Source of the DNA: Collimonas sp. OK412
GTDB lineage: Bacteria > Pseudomonadota > Gammaproteobacteria > Burkholderiales > Burkholderiaceae_D
NCBI RefSeq assembly: GCF_900112135.1
Contig: NZ_FOLC01000005.1
Coordinates: forward strand, 206,317-270,316
Direction: 5' to 3'
Length of the DNA stretch: 64,000 nucleotides
A model generated the notes under the pieces. It had not been told where the DNA came from, did not search any database, and saw nothing but the letters and a program-made list of their open reading frames with translations. Position numbers and translations under genes: made by a program. Shown here one piece after another: positions 9,724 to 18,400 of the stretch (its first letter is position 1; each line of letters opens with the position of its first letter).

Positions 9724-10869
9724 ATGAAAAAAATACTCGCGGCGCTTGCTGCCACTGTCCTTTCCATATCCGTTGCCTTTGCGCAGACATTGCCGCCGCC
9801 GACAGTAGCCGCCAAATCGTGGTTGCTGCTCGATACCACCAGCAACCAGGTAGTGGCGTCGCAAGATCCTGACATGCGCATCGAACCGGCCTCGCTGGCC
9901 AAGATCATGACCGCCTATGTGGTTTTCGATGCGCTCAAGGCCAAGAAAATCAGCCTCGACCAGATGGTCAATGTTTCGGTGCGCGCCTGGAAGGTCGATC
10001 CAAGCAGCTCGAAAATGTTCATCGATCCAGCGACGCCGGTGTCGATCAACGACCTGCTGTACGGCTTGATGGTGGTGTCGGGCAACGACGCCGCAGTGGC
10101 ATTGGCGGAAGCGGTCGCGGGCACCGAAGATTCCTTCGTCGCGCTGATGAACCACGAAGCCGAGCGCATGGGCATGAAGAGCACGCATTTCGGCAATCCG
10201 CACGGCTTGCCGAGCGCCGATACCTACTCCACCGCGCGCGACCTGGCGACTTTGGCGGCCCACGTGATCGTCGATTTCCCCGAGTTCTACAAGATCGATT
10301 CGACCAAGAAATACACCTACAACAAGATCACCCAGCCTAACCGCAACCGCCTGCTGTGGCTGGATCCGACCGTCGACGGCATGAAGACCGGCCACACCAG
10401 CAGCGCCGGCTATTCCATCATCGCCAGCGCCAAGCGCCCGAACGCAGGCGGCGACCGCCGCCTGCTGGCAGTCGTGATCGGCACCAATTCCGACGGTACC
10501 CGTACCCAGGAAGCGCAAAAAATGCTGAACTGGGGTTTCCAGAACTTCGATGCCGTCAAGCTGTACGCCAAGGGCCAGGCGATCGATACGCCGCAAGTCT
10601 GGAAAGGCGCCAAGAACCAGATCAAGATCGGCTTCACGCATGACGTCTACGTCACCGTGCCGAAGGGCGTCGCCGAGAAGATCAAGCCAGTGCTGGAACG
10701 CACCGATCCGCTGATCGCGCCGATCCAGCAAAACGCCAAGGTCGGCACGGTCAAGATAAACGCCGACGGCAAGACCATTGCCGAGTTTCCGGTGGTGGCG
10801 CTGGAAGACGTGGCCCAGGCCACCATCTTCGGCCGCGCCTGGGATTCGATCCGTCTGCTGTTCAAATAA
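9724..10869 (+). CDS. dacC: D-alanyl-D-alanine carboxypeptidase (PBP5/6 type)
   Basis: A 381-residue class C penicillin-binding protein that trims the terminal D-Ala from peptidoglycan pentapeptides in the periplasm. It has a signal peptide (residues 1-20, ending AFAQ), the SxxK motif in EPASLAKIMTAY, the SxN motif in VVSGNDAA, and the KTG motif in DGMKTGHTS. A C-terminal beta domain and an amphipathic tail (WDSIRLLFK) for membrane association follow. Length matches DacA/DacC; which paralogue is not resolvable. It ends just before a strong terminator palindrome and appears monocistronic. Confidence 0.95.
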   Translation: MKKILAALAATVLSISVAFAQTLPPPTVAAKSWLLLDTTSNQVVASQDPDMRIEPASLAKIMTAYVVFDALKAKKISLDQMVNVSVRAWKVDPSSSKMFIDPATPVSINDLLYGLMVVSGNDAAVALAEAVAGTEDSFVALMNHEAERMGMKSTHFGNPHGLPSADTYSTARDLATLAAHVIVDFPEFYKIDSTKKYTYNKITQPNRNRLLWLDPTVDGMKTGHTSSAGYSIIASAKRPNAGGDRRLLAVVIGTNSDGTRTQEAQKMLNWGFQNFDAVKLYAKGQAIDTPQVWKGAKNQIKIGFTHDVYVTVPKGVAEKIKPVLERTDPLIAPIQQNAKVGTVKINADGKTIAEFPVVALEDVAQATIFGRAWDSIRLLFK

Positions 10870-10881
10870 ATGCAGTGAACC

Positions 10882-10940
10882 CGGGGCTTTCCGCCCCGCT
10901 GGTACCATCAAAAAAATGACAGCCGCGGCTGTCATTTTTT
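10882..10940 (+). terminator. Double terminator after dacC, with a 30-bp perfect palindrome
   Basis: A GC hairpin (CGGGGC 10882-10887 and GCCCCG 10893-10898) is followed by a perfect 30-bp palindrome at 10911-10940. Its half AAAAAATGACAGCCG gives a hairpin flanked by six A and six T, so it can terminate in both directions. Confidence 0.88.
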
Positions 10941-11450
10941 TACCAATAATCATTCGCATGCAATGGCTGGACAACTGTATCACTCTGTATCATCTGGTTA
11001 CAATTTTGTTTCCACGTAACAATTAAATAGATTGTCCGAGAGCAAAATGTGGGGATACACTGCAGTCCCGTGACCAACCCTGGCCACGACAAAATGATGC
11101 GGCGCCCACCACAATGCGGCGCCAGCACATGGCTGTACAACAGGAGGAATGACATGATGCTCAGCTTCATCGGTTTCCAGCCGTACGCCTATCACGCCAC
11201 GTCATGGCCCCTCGCCCCGCCTCTTCGCTTCTAGCTTCTAGCTTCTAAATTTTTCGCTATATCGAATTTCAATCCTGGCGCTCTGCACGCCCGGGTTGTC
11301 TTAGACGCAGCCGTCGTTCCGCCATGGCAGGTGGCGGCACGCCTGCGCGTCGACCTGCAGCGGGACGCAATCTCGCTGCAGATGCGGTATCCGGACGCTC
11401 CCGATCGGACGTCCGGCTATGTCAATTCACATCAACTATGGAGAGATGCA
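10941..11450 (+). other. Long leader region before the EXORDIUM-like gene
   Basis: About 510 bases hold no conserved gene. Seen here are a weak promoter-like pair (TTGTTT at 11006 and TAGATT at 11028), a repeated word AATGCGGCGCC, a short ORF with a good ribosome site (11154-11234), three tandem CTTCTAG-like heptamers ending at about 11247, and a hairpin CCGGACG/CGTCCGG near 11390-11416. This looks like an unusually long, structured 5' leader for the downstream secreted protein. Confidence 0.45.
11154..11234 (+). CDS. Possible 26-residue leader peptide
   Basis: The sequence CAGGAGGAATGAC directly before ATG is one of the best ribosome sites in the window. It precedes only MMLSFIGFQPYAYHATSWPL plus six residues, ending in TAG. 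The peptide is hydrophobic and aromatic, with no family known to me. It lies 216 bases before the EXORDIUM-like gene in the same direction, so a regulatory leader role is possible. It may equally be a degraded gene or chance. No product function is claimed. Confidence 0.35.
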   Translation: MMLSFIGFQPYAYHATSWPLAPPLRF

Positions 11451-12380
11451 ATGAAATTGAATCGCAAATTAGTCGTGCTGGCTTTGTCTTGTGCTTACGC
11501 CAGCGTTGCGCTTGCAGGCGCTGTCAAGGGATCCGACGACTCAGTCTACAAGCCAACCGGCAAGGGCTGGGGCGAGCTGGACCTGGACGCGCAGACCCAT
11601 GCGCAAAAGGCGGCAACCCTGAGAGCCCAGCGCACCGCCAACCTGACCAACCAGGGCGGTCCGGTGATGACCGCGCCAAAGAACGTCTATTACATCTGGT
11701 ACGGCACCTGGGATACCGCCTCGCAGAATGTATTGACCAATCTCGGCAACCACATCGGCGGTTCTCCATACTTCAACATCAACACCACGTACACCAATAA
11801 GGCCGGCACGCATGTGCAAAACGTCGTCAACTATGCCGGCACCACTACCGACAGCGGCTCGCTCGGCACCAAGCTGTCCGACGCCAACATCGAAACCATC
11901 GTCGCCAACAAGATCAATTCCGGCGCGCTGCCGCTGGATGCGAACGGCGTCTACTTCGTGCTGACCGACAAGAACACCACCGCCACCTCGGGCTTCTGCA
12001 CCCAGTATTGCGGCTGGCACACCAACGCCACGATCAACGGCCAGGATATCAAGTACGCCTTCATCGGCAATCCTGAAACCCAGTGCGCAAGCTCGTGCGG
12101 CGCCAATACGCCAAGCCCGAACAACACCCCCGGCGCCGATGCGATGGCCAGCATCATTTCGCATGAGCTTGAAGAAACAACCACCGATCCGGACGGCAAC
12201 GCCTGGTATGCGCTGTCCAACGGCATGGAAAACGGCGACAAATGCGCATGGAATTTCGGCGCCACGTCGACCGCCGCCAACGGTTCTGCCTACAACCAGA
12301 CCTTCGGCACCATGAAGTACCTGATCCAGCAGAACTGGACACTGCTGCCAAGCCAGGCTTGCGCCCAGCACTATCCGTGA
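11451..12380 (+). CDS. EXORDIUM/PHI-1-like secreted protein
   Basis: A 309-residue exported protein. The signal peptide runs to ALA at residue 22. The mature part matches motifs of the plant EXORDIUM (phosphate-induced protein 1) family: VYYIWYGTW (79-87), GVYFVLTD then FCTQYCGWH (166-190), FIGNPETQC (204-212), SIISHELEETTTDPDGNAWY (234-253) and KCAWNFG (264-270). The ISHELEE segment is zincin-like (HExxx) but no third ligand is evident. In plants these are cell-wall proteins promoting growth; the bacterial role is unknown. It stands alone, with GGAGAG five bases before the ATG. The function is inference, but family membership looks good. Confidence 0.82.
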   Translation: MKLNRKLVVLALSCAYASVALAGAVKGSDDSVYKPTGKGWGELDLDAQTHAQKAATLRAQRTANLTNQGGPVMTAPKNVYYIWYGTWDTASQNVLTNLGNHIGGSPYFNINTTYTNKAGTHVQNVVNYAGTTTDSGSLGTKLSDANIETIVANKINSGALPLDANGVYFVLTDKNTTATSGFCTQYCGWHTNATINGQDIKYAFIGNPETQCASSCGANTPSPNNTPGADAMASIISHELEETTTDPDGNAWYALSNGMENGDKCAWNFGATSTAANGSAYNQTFGTMKYLIQQNWTLLPSQACAQHYP

Positions 12381-12402
12381 TGGCCGTGATGTAACATGGA
12401 AT

Positions 12403-12428
12403 TCCGCCGCGGAGCGCTCTGCGGCGGA
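12403..12428. terminator. GC hairpin after the EXORDIUM-like gene
   Basis: TCCGCCGC (12403-12410) pairs with GCGGCGGA (12421-12428) across a 10-base loop, 22 bases after the stop. There is no T-run, so it may be a weak terminator or a 3'-end stabiliser. Confidence 0.4.
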
Positions 12429-12473
12429 GCTTCAGCTGATGCTCTTTCCGATTCAATCGCCCGAGTCCATGCC

Positions 12474-13001
12474 ATGAAAAAATTTCCTCTCCTGCTGGCG
12501 CTGCTGCTGGCAAACCCGCTATCCGGCTTCGCACAGCAAGCCGCCGCTCCGCTCCAGAGAACCATACCGACCGTCACCCGCACGGTGCAGATTTTCAGCA
12601 CGTTGGAAAACGAATTGAATGACGCTGTCCAGCAGCGCAACAGCGGCGTTATCGATAAACGCCTTGCCGACGATTATGAACTGCGCACCGCTGCCGCTCC
12701 CGCCCGGCCGACGCCGCGCGCGGAATGGATCGCCAGCGCCCTGAAGCAGGCGCCGTTTGCGTCGCAGGTGCAACAGATGGCAGTGCATGAATACGGCAAT
12801 CTGATGATCGTCAGCTTCCTGTGGTCGCTGGATGTTCCCGCCGCCAGCCCGCTGGCAAAGAACATATTTGTCGTCGATACCTGGAAACAGGTCGACGGCG
12901 ACTGGAAACTGGCGGCCCGCTACGCGGCGCCGGCCGACGCGCAGCACAAGAAAGTGCCGGGGGCAGACCTGTCCGGCATCGACGCCAAGAAAAAAATCTG
13001 A
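12474..13001 (+). CDS. Exported NTF2-like (DUF4440-type) protein
   Basis: A 175-residue protein beginning MKKFPLLLALLLANPLSGFA, a clear signal peptide. The mature part resembles the SnoaL/DUF4440 fold: an N-terminal helix (LENELNDAVQQRNSGVIDKR), then strands ending FVVDTWKQVDGDWKLAARYA, the typical last strand pair. Members are small binding or unknown-function domains, and no catalytic residue is assigned. The in-frame upstream Met at 12396 was rejected because it would bury the signal peptide. It sits 37 bases before the DsbC-like gene in the same direction. Confidence 0.8.
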   Translation: MKKFPLLLALLLANPLSGFAQQAAAPLQRTIPTVTRTVQIFSTLENELNDAVQQRNSGVIDKRLADDYELRTAAAPARPTPRAEWIASALKQAPFASQVQQMAVHEYGNLMIVSFLWSLDVPAASPLAKNIFVVDTWKQVDGDWKLAARYAAPADAQHKKVPGADLSGIDAKKKI

Positions 13002-13038
13002 CACTGAACCCTGTCTCTTTCTTAGCAATGGAAACGCC

Positions 13039-13758
13039 ATGATCCGCTTCAAGAATACCTTGCCCTTGCTGCTCGCCCTGGCGGCCGCCGGCGCCGCCGC
13101 CGAAACCGCGCAGGAAGCCCGCATCAAGCAACTGATCGAGCCGCGCATGGGCGTCGGCATCAAGGTCGATTCGATCACCAAGACGCCTTATGCCGGCCTG
13201 TATGAAGTGCGCACCAACGGCGATATCTTCTACACTGATGAAAACGCCGACTACATCGTGGTCGGCAAAGTCATCGATACCCGCACCTACAAGGACCTGA
13301 CCAAAGAAAGGGTGGACCAGCTCGCAGCGATCAATTTCGCCGACCTGCCGCTCGACGCCGCGGTCAAGACTGTCAAAGGCAACGGCAAACGGGTGCTGGC
13401 GATATTCGAGGATCCGAACTGCCCTTACTGCAAGAACCTGCACAAGACCTTGCAGGGAATCGACAATGTGACGATCTATACTTTCCTGCTCAATATCCTG
13501 TCCGACGATTCGGTGGTGAAGTCGCACGATATCTGGTGCTCGGCAGACCGCAGCAAGGCGTGGAACGACTGGATGGCAAACGGCAAAGCCGCAGCAGCGG
13601 CCGCGGCCGCCTGCCCGACGCCAAACGACAAAGTGCTGGCGCTGGGCAAGAAGCTGCGTATCGTCGGCACGCCCACGGTGTATTTTTCGGATGGCAGCCG
13701 CACCGGCAGCGCGCTTGACGCCAAGGCCCTGGAACAGAAACTGGCTTCCATGAAGTAG
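13039..13758 (+). CDS. dsbC: DsbC-like periplasmic thiol:disulfide interchange protein
   Basis: A 239-residue protein with a signal peptide (to about residue 21, AAAGAAAE). It has an N-terminal dimerisation-like domain (QEARIKQLIEPRMG ... YEVRTNGDIFYTDENADY) and a thioredoxin fold with the active site DPNCPYC near residue 125. The cis-Pro lies in the segment GTPTVYF near residue 213. DsbC isomerises wrong disulfides in the periplasm and is kept reduced by DsbD. CPYC instead of CGYC is a common variant. It lies in a run of exported proteins. Isomerase versus oxidase is inferred from domain layout. Confidence 0.9.
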   Translation: MIRFKNTLPLLLALAAAGAAAETAQEARIKQLIEPRMGVGIKVDSITKTPYAGLYEVRTNGDIFYTDENADYIVVGKVIDTRTYKDLTKERVDQLAAINFADLPLDAAVKTVKGNGKRVLAIFEDPNCPYCKNLHKTLQGIDNVTIYTFLLNILSDDSVVKSHDIWCSADRSKAWNDWMANGKAAAAAAAACPTPNDKVLALGKKLRIVGTPTVYFSDGSRTGSALDAKALEQKLASMK

Positions 13759-13764
13759 CCTGGG

Positions 13765-13790
13765 CAGCCTGCCGCAAACGCCGCAGGCTG
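13765..13790. terminator. Hairpin between convergent dsbC and nucleosidase genes
   Basis: CAGCCTGC (13765-13772) pairs with GCAGGCTG (13783-13790) with a 10-base loop, placed between two convergent stops. It has no clear T-run. It is probably a bidirectional 3'-end structure. Confidence 0.45.
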
Positions 13791-13797
13791 GCGCCGG

Positions 13798-14853
13798 TCA
13801 GCGCCGGCGGCGGCTCCAGGCTTCCAGGAAGGCCAGCGTGACATTTGCCTCGTTGGTCTCCGCCAGGCCGCTGCCGAAGAAGGCGCCGACATCCTTGAAA
13901 TCATTGCCGCCCGCCAGGTCCGACAAGCTGCGGAACGCAATGAAAGGCACACGGTTGGCATACGCCACCTGGGCAAAAGCACCGGTTTCCATATCCACCA
14001 CCTGCGCCTGCAGGTTATCGAACAGATAGGCCCGGTAGCCGGGATTGGCCAGGAAAGCGCTGCCGGAAACACCACGCCCGCCAACTCGCAACTCCGGCTG
14101 GACGCTGACGCACAGGGATGGATTCTTCGGTCCGCATTTCGCCAGCCCTGGCTTCAAGGTACGGGCCAGCGCCAGCATCTCGGGATCGGCCTGGAACTCG
14201 AAACGGAATTCTCCTTGCGGCGCATTGCTTGCATTCATGACGAAATTGTCGCGCATGAACAGGCCGCTGCTGACCGGGCCATTGGGCGTATCGAACTTGA
14301 AATCCGGGCGCGGCTTGCCGTTGTCGGCCGCCAGCTTGACACCCAGGCAGCTGACATCGCCCGCCGCGCCGCAAGGCGAAGGCAAGCTGCCGTCGCCGTT
14401 CCAGTAGACTTCCATCGGCATCGCCCAGCTCTCCGGCACGGTAACGTCGCCGACATGGCTGGCCGGATTGACGCCGCCGGCGATGCCGCTCATCAGCAAG
14501 CGCTCGATATGGAAATGATCCATCATCAGCTGCGTCACCATGGTGGCGTTCACCACGCTGACGCCGCTCAGCACGATCACCACCTGGTTGCCGCGCAGTT
14601 CGCCGGTGGTGAAGCGATTGCCGTTGATCTTCCAGTCACGCTTCTTCTGCGTCTGTTCCAGCAGGATATCGGCTTCGGCGCCGAACGCCGAAACGATGCC
14701 GATGCGCGGCTTGCATTCGCTCAGGCAATGGCTCTTTGCCGGCGGCGCCGCGCCGGCGGTGGCCATCAAGGCAGCGCCGGCCAGCAAGGCGCAAGCTGCC
14801 TGGCGCAGCATTTTCAATACAGGGGCATGGGCGGGCAAGGGCTTTCCTTTCAT
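13798..14853 (-). CDS. Exported nucleoside phosphorylase/nucleosidase family protein
   Basis: A 351-residue protein with a signal peptide (ACALLAGAALMATAGA, about 19-36). It then has a PNP/UDP-phosphorylase fold: PRIGIVSAFGAEAD, MSGIAGGVNPASHVGDV, VVDMETGAFAQVA (ribose-binding Met-Glu) and FRSLSDLAGG with the catalytic-type Asp of MTA/SAH nucleosidases. Cytoplasmic MTANs are about 230 residues; this one is exported and carries Cys-containing inserts (CGAAGDVSCLG), perhaps disulfide-bonded. It probably hydrolyses a nucleoside in the periplasm, which is inference. It follows the small membrane protein gene by 21 bases. Confidence 0.83.
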   Translation of the reverse strand: MKGKPLPAHAPVLKMLRQAACALLAGAALMATAGAAPPAKSHCLSECKPRIGIVSAFGAEADILLEQTQKKRDWKINGNRFTTGELRGNQVVIVLSGVSVVNATMVTQLMMDHFHIERLLMSGIAGGVNPASHVGDVTVPESWAMPMEVYWNGDGSLPSPCGAAGDVSCLGVKLAADNGKPRPDFKFDTPNGPVSSGLFMRDNFVMNASNAPQGEFRFEFQADPEMLALARTLKPGLAKCGPKNPSLCVSVQPELRVGGRGVSGSAFLANPGYRAYLFDNLQAQVVDMETGAFAQVAYANRVPFIAFRSLSDLAGGNDFKDVGAFFGSGLAETNEANVTLAFLEAWSRRRR

Positions 14854-14874
14854 TGGGTAAAAAGGGTTGGTGGT

Positions 14875-15423
14875 TCAGGTATTTTCCGGTCCCGAAAGCG
14901 GCACGCCAGCGCCCGGCTTGAGGCCATGGCGCCAGAGCAGCAGGCCGATCGCGTAGGTGACATAGTAAGCCGCCAGGATGCCGAAGATCAGCAAGGTCAG
15001 CGGACTGCCGGAAAACTGGCCCGGGGTCCAGACCTGCGGTCCCGGCGCCAGGTAGAACTGGGCCAGGCGATAGACGATGCGGCCGGCGAACAGCAACGAC
15101 AGCGCAATGCCCAGATGGGCGCTGGGCGTATAGAATAGGCCGGCCGGCGTTTGTTCGAATTGCGTGAGGCGGTGGCCATAAACACCCAGCCCGATGCCCA
15201 GGGCAATGCCGCCGGCGACTGCCGCCAGATGGTCCGGATGCGCCAGGGACGCCAGCGACAGCATGCCCATCAGCCAGGTAAACAGGCAAATGGTGATCCA
15301 CGGCCTCACGGCCGACAGTTTCTGCCTGCCGACCATGCGCCGGATCCGCGAATACAGACGCCAGACCACCAGCGCGGCGATGCCGAGCGACACAAACAAG
15401 GAAGGATGAACGGGAATTGCCAT
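14875..15423 (-). CDS. Five-helix inner-membrane protein, DUF1453/CcdC-like
   Basis: A 182-residue protein with about five hydrophobic segments (SLFVSLGIAALVVWRLYSRI, ITICLFTWLMGMLSLASL, VAGGIALGIGLGV and two more after residue 95). The region RRMVGRQKLSAVRPWI between helices 1 and 2 recalls the CcdC/DUF1453 group, but the match is from memory and uncertain. It has no catalytic motif. It follows jetC by 69 bases and precedes the exported nucleosidase, all on the minus strand. Its function is unknown. Confidence 0.65.
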   Translation of the reverse strand: MAIPVHPSLFVSLGIAALVVWRLYSRIRRMVGRQKLSAVRPWITICLFTWLMGMLSLASLAHPDHLAAVAGGIALGIGLGVYGHRLTQFEQTPAGLFYTPSAHLGIALSLLFAGRIVYRLAQFYLAPGPQVWTPGQFSGSPLTLLIFGILAAYYVTYAIGLLLWRHGLKPGAGVPLSGPENT

Positions 15424-15492
15424 GGATTTCTCCCCAATGCGGCTGATCGCGCCAGTCTAACCCAGTTTAATGTCAGGGCAATTACCCTCTGT

Positions 15493-18400
15493 TCACGCAG
15501 CCTGCTCGGCTGCCTCGAAATTGATCTGCGCCTGCTCCCGCACCTGGGCCCGCCGCAGTTCCCACAGTTCGCGCAGCTTGTCCGAGCGCAGTTCGCGTTC
15601 GTCCGACTCCGAGACAAACCCGACTTCGCCGTTGCCGTCCGCCACGGTGCGGCTGAAGCTCCATTCGCGCGAGAATTCCGGCTTGATCGCGCCGGCGTGC
15701 TTGGTCGGCATGGCGCAGATCAGTTGCATGCCAAGGTTGTCGCGCAAGAATTTCAAGACATCGCGCGCGCGCCCTTCATCCATCTTGGCGAACGATTCGT
15801 CGTTGACCAGCAGGTGCAGGCTGGCGCCCTTCTCGAAACGCTTGAGGCGGTTGGTGACGACGGCCGCGTGGATGATGTAAGCCGGCGTTTCCAGCTGGCC
15901 GCCGGAACCGGTGCCCCATTCCGACAAACGCACATGCGAACCGGTATCGGATTCCTTGTAGATTTCATAGCGGCGGTAGTTGCGGTAATCGGCAACCCGC
16001 TGCAGTTCCTTGACCGCCTTGTCTTCGTCGTCCGACAGCAGCAATTGCACCAGGCGATCGCGCACCTGGCAGTTTTCCGCGCTCAGGACAGGATCGGCAA
16101 ATAAGTTGCCGGCTTCCTGCGTATCCGACATTTCCGAGGTGGCGCAAAAGAAATCATAGTAAGCCTTGAATTCCGGTATCCATTCCGACCAGTCGATGCG
16201 GAATTTATCGGTGCCGAACTTGAGCTTGTCGAGTTCGGTGTTGAGCGTCTTCAAGGTGCGCACGCCGGTATCGACCGCATTGCGGATTTCGTAGCAGAAC
16301 TGCTTGGTGAATACATCGTTGAACGACGCTTCGGCCGTGCGTAGCTGCTCCAGGTTCTTGATCAGGCCGATATCTTTCTGCCGCGTCAGCTGGGCTCGGG
16401 TACGTTCCTGCAAGGTCACCATCAGCGCGTACAGCGGCGTGAAATCGCCATCGCGCAAATCGTCGCCCTGCGCCGTTTCAAACCGTTCGTCAATGCGCGC
16501 ATGGGCGTGGTATTCGCCCAGGGCGTTGCGGGCGTCGCCGTACAGCTGCCAGCTGAGTGCGGTCTGTTTGGCGACGCCGGCGGCGGCTTGCGATTGCGAA
16601 TAGCTGCCGTCGTTTACCCACGCCGCCACTTCGTCCGTCAGCGCGGTGAAAGACAGGCTGCCGTTGACGATGCACAGGTCGCGCAGTTTTTCGGTGTCGC
16701 CGTCGACCCGCGCCTGCTTGGCCCCGAGGCCGAAATGCAGGCGCGTCAGCGCGGCCTGGTGGCCCTGTATGGCCTTTTCATGGCCGCCGATATTCTTGCT
16801 GCAAGCGGTCTTACGCGCTTCCAGGGCGGCGATTTCAATGCCCAGGGCTTCCGCTTCGTCTTCCAGCTTGCTGACCTGGGTCAGGTCAAGCCGGCCCAGG
16901 TCCTGGCGTGCAGCGTCGAGCTCGCGCACCAGGTTTTCCAGTTCGTCGATCGCGGCAAACGACGGACACTGGAGTTGCCCCATCAAGGCCAGTGCGCCCT
17001 GCAGCTCGCGCAGCTGGGCGCGTATCCGGGTCAGCTCCTGCTCTGCGTGCGCATGCTCTTGTTCGGCGCGCTGCTTGGCGAGGCGCTTGGCTTCCTGGCC
17101 GAACACCAGCAGGTCGGTATCGGCGGTGAACATGGTGCGCGAGCCGCTGCCCTTGCCGTCCCTGGTCAGGCCGCGCGAAGTATGGCGCAAGGCTTCGGTG
17201 TCGGCTACCTTGACCACCTGGCCGAACTGGTCGTGCAGATAGGCATGGGCAATCGGATGCTCGGTGCTCAGTTCGTGCACGATCGAGTCGCTCGGGGTTC
17301 TTTCGATTTTCAGGTTTTTCAGGCAGAAGCTGCCCTGGATCACATTGGCGCGCAGTTTCTTCTGCCGCACGAAATCGATGGCCTTGCCCTCCCACGCCTG
17401 GTCCACCACCAGGTTGAAACGGGCGCCGCCGAGATACCCTTCGATCGCTGCTTGCCACTCTGTCGACAGAGGCTCCACCAGGTCGCACAATACCTGCGCC
17501 CGCGCCGCGCCCAGCTCGGAGCGGAACTCCTTGAGCGCATGGCGGATATGCTGCGGATAGTCGGCGCCGCCTTCGGCCAGGTTGGCTTTGCGCGAGGCGG
17601 CGTCTTTTTCGTGGCGCAAGGCGTCGTGCTCGGCCGTCCGCAGCTGCGCAATCTGCGTGTGCAAGGCTGAAACGAAACTGTGTTCCGTGCCGGCCAGCGC
17701 AGCGTGCAGTTTCCCCAAGGCGGCATCGACGCCTTCAAAGCCGCTGACCAGCATCAGCGATTTCAGCACGTCCACTTCGTCCGCCTTGGCCAGCTCGGCG
17801 ATGCTGCGCAGGTGGGTCGCGAGGTCCAGCGTGCCGGCTGCCGACAACGCCAGCACTACCTGGCGCGCGGCGTTGGCGATTTCCTTCTGTTCCGGCGGAA
17901 TCTGCATGCCGGCCACGCTGCGCGCCGCGGTTTCCAGCTGCTGGGCGGCCAGCGCGTTGTGCTGCAACGCGCTGAACACGGCCTTGATCTTGCCGTCGTT
18001 CTGCTCGATCTGGTTCTGGATCCGGCTCTTCTGTTCGGCCGCCGGGATGCCCATCATCTGCGCATGGATCTGCGTCAGGCTGCGGTTCTTGGCGCCGCGG
18101 TCCTGCTCCAGCTTGTCGGCGTTCTCGGTTTCATCGTCGATCAGCGCCTGCAATGCCTCGATGGCCGAGGTAGCGGCTTCCAGCTGGCGCTGGTCTTCGC
18201 GCAGGGCCAGCGACGACACCAGCAGCTGCGACTGGCTGGCGGATTGATGCGCGCGCGCCGTGTCGCCGACAGCCTTGCCGAGCAGCTCCAGGCGCTTGAC
18301 GTTGTCGCTCAGGCGTTCGCCTTCCTTGCGCAGCTCGTTGACCTGGCGCATCAGCTTGCTGATCTGGCCGATGCGCTGCGACAGCTGGCTAGTGTCGAGT

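Noticed and set aside
9664..10983. 439-codon minus-strand ORF over dacC
   Set aside because: Antisense shadow of a gene with all three PBP motifs; it also runs through the terminator palindrome.
11049..11234. 61-codon ORF containing the short peptide
   Set aside because: The upstream part lacks a ribosome site; only the internal ATG at 11154 has a good one.
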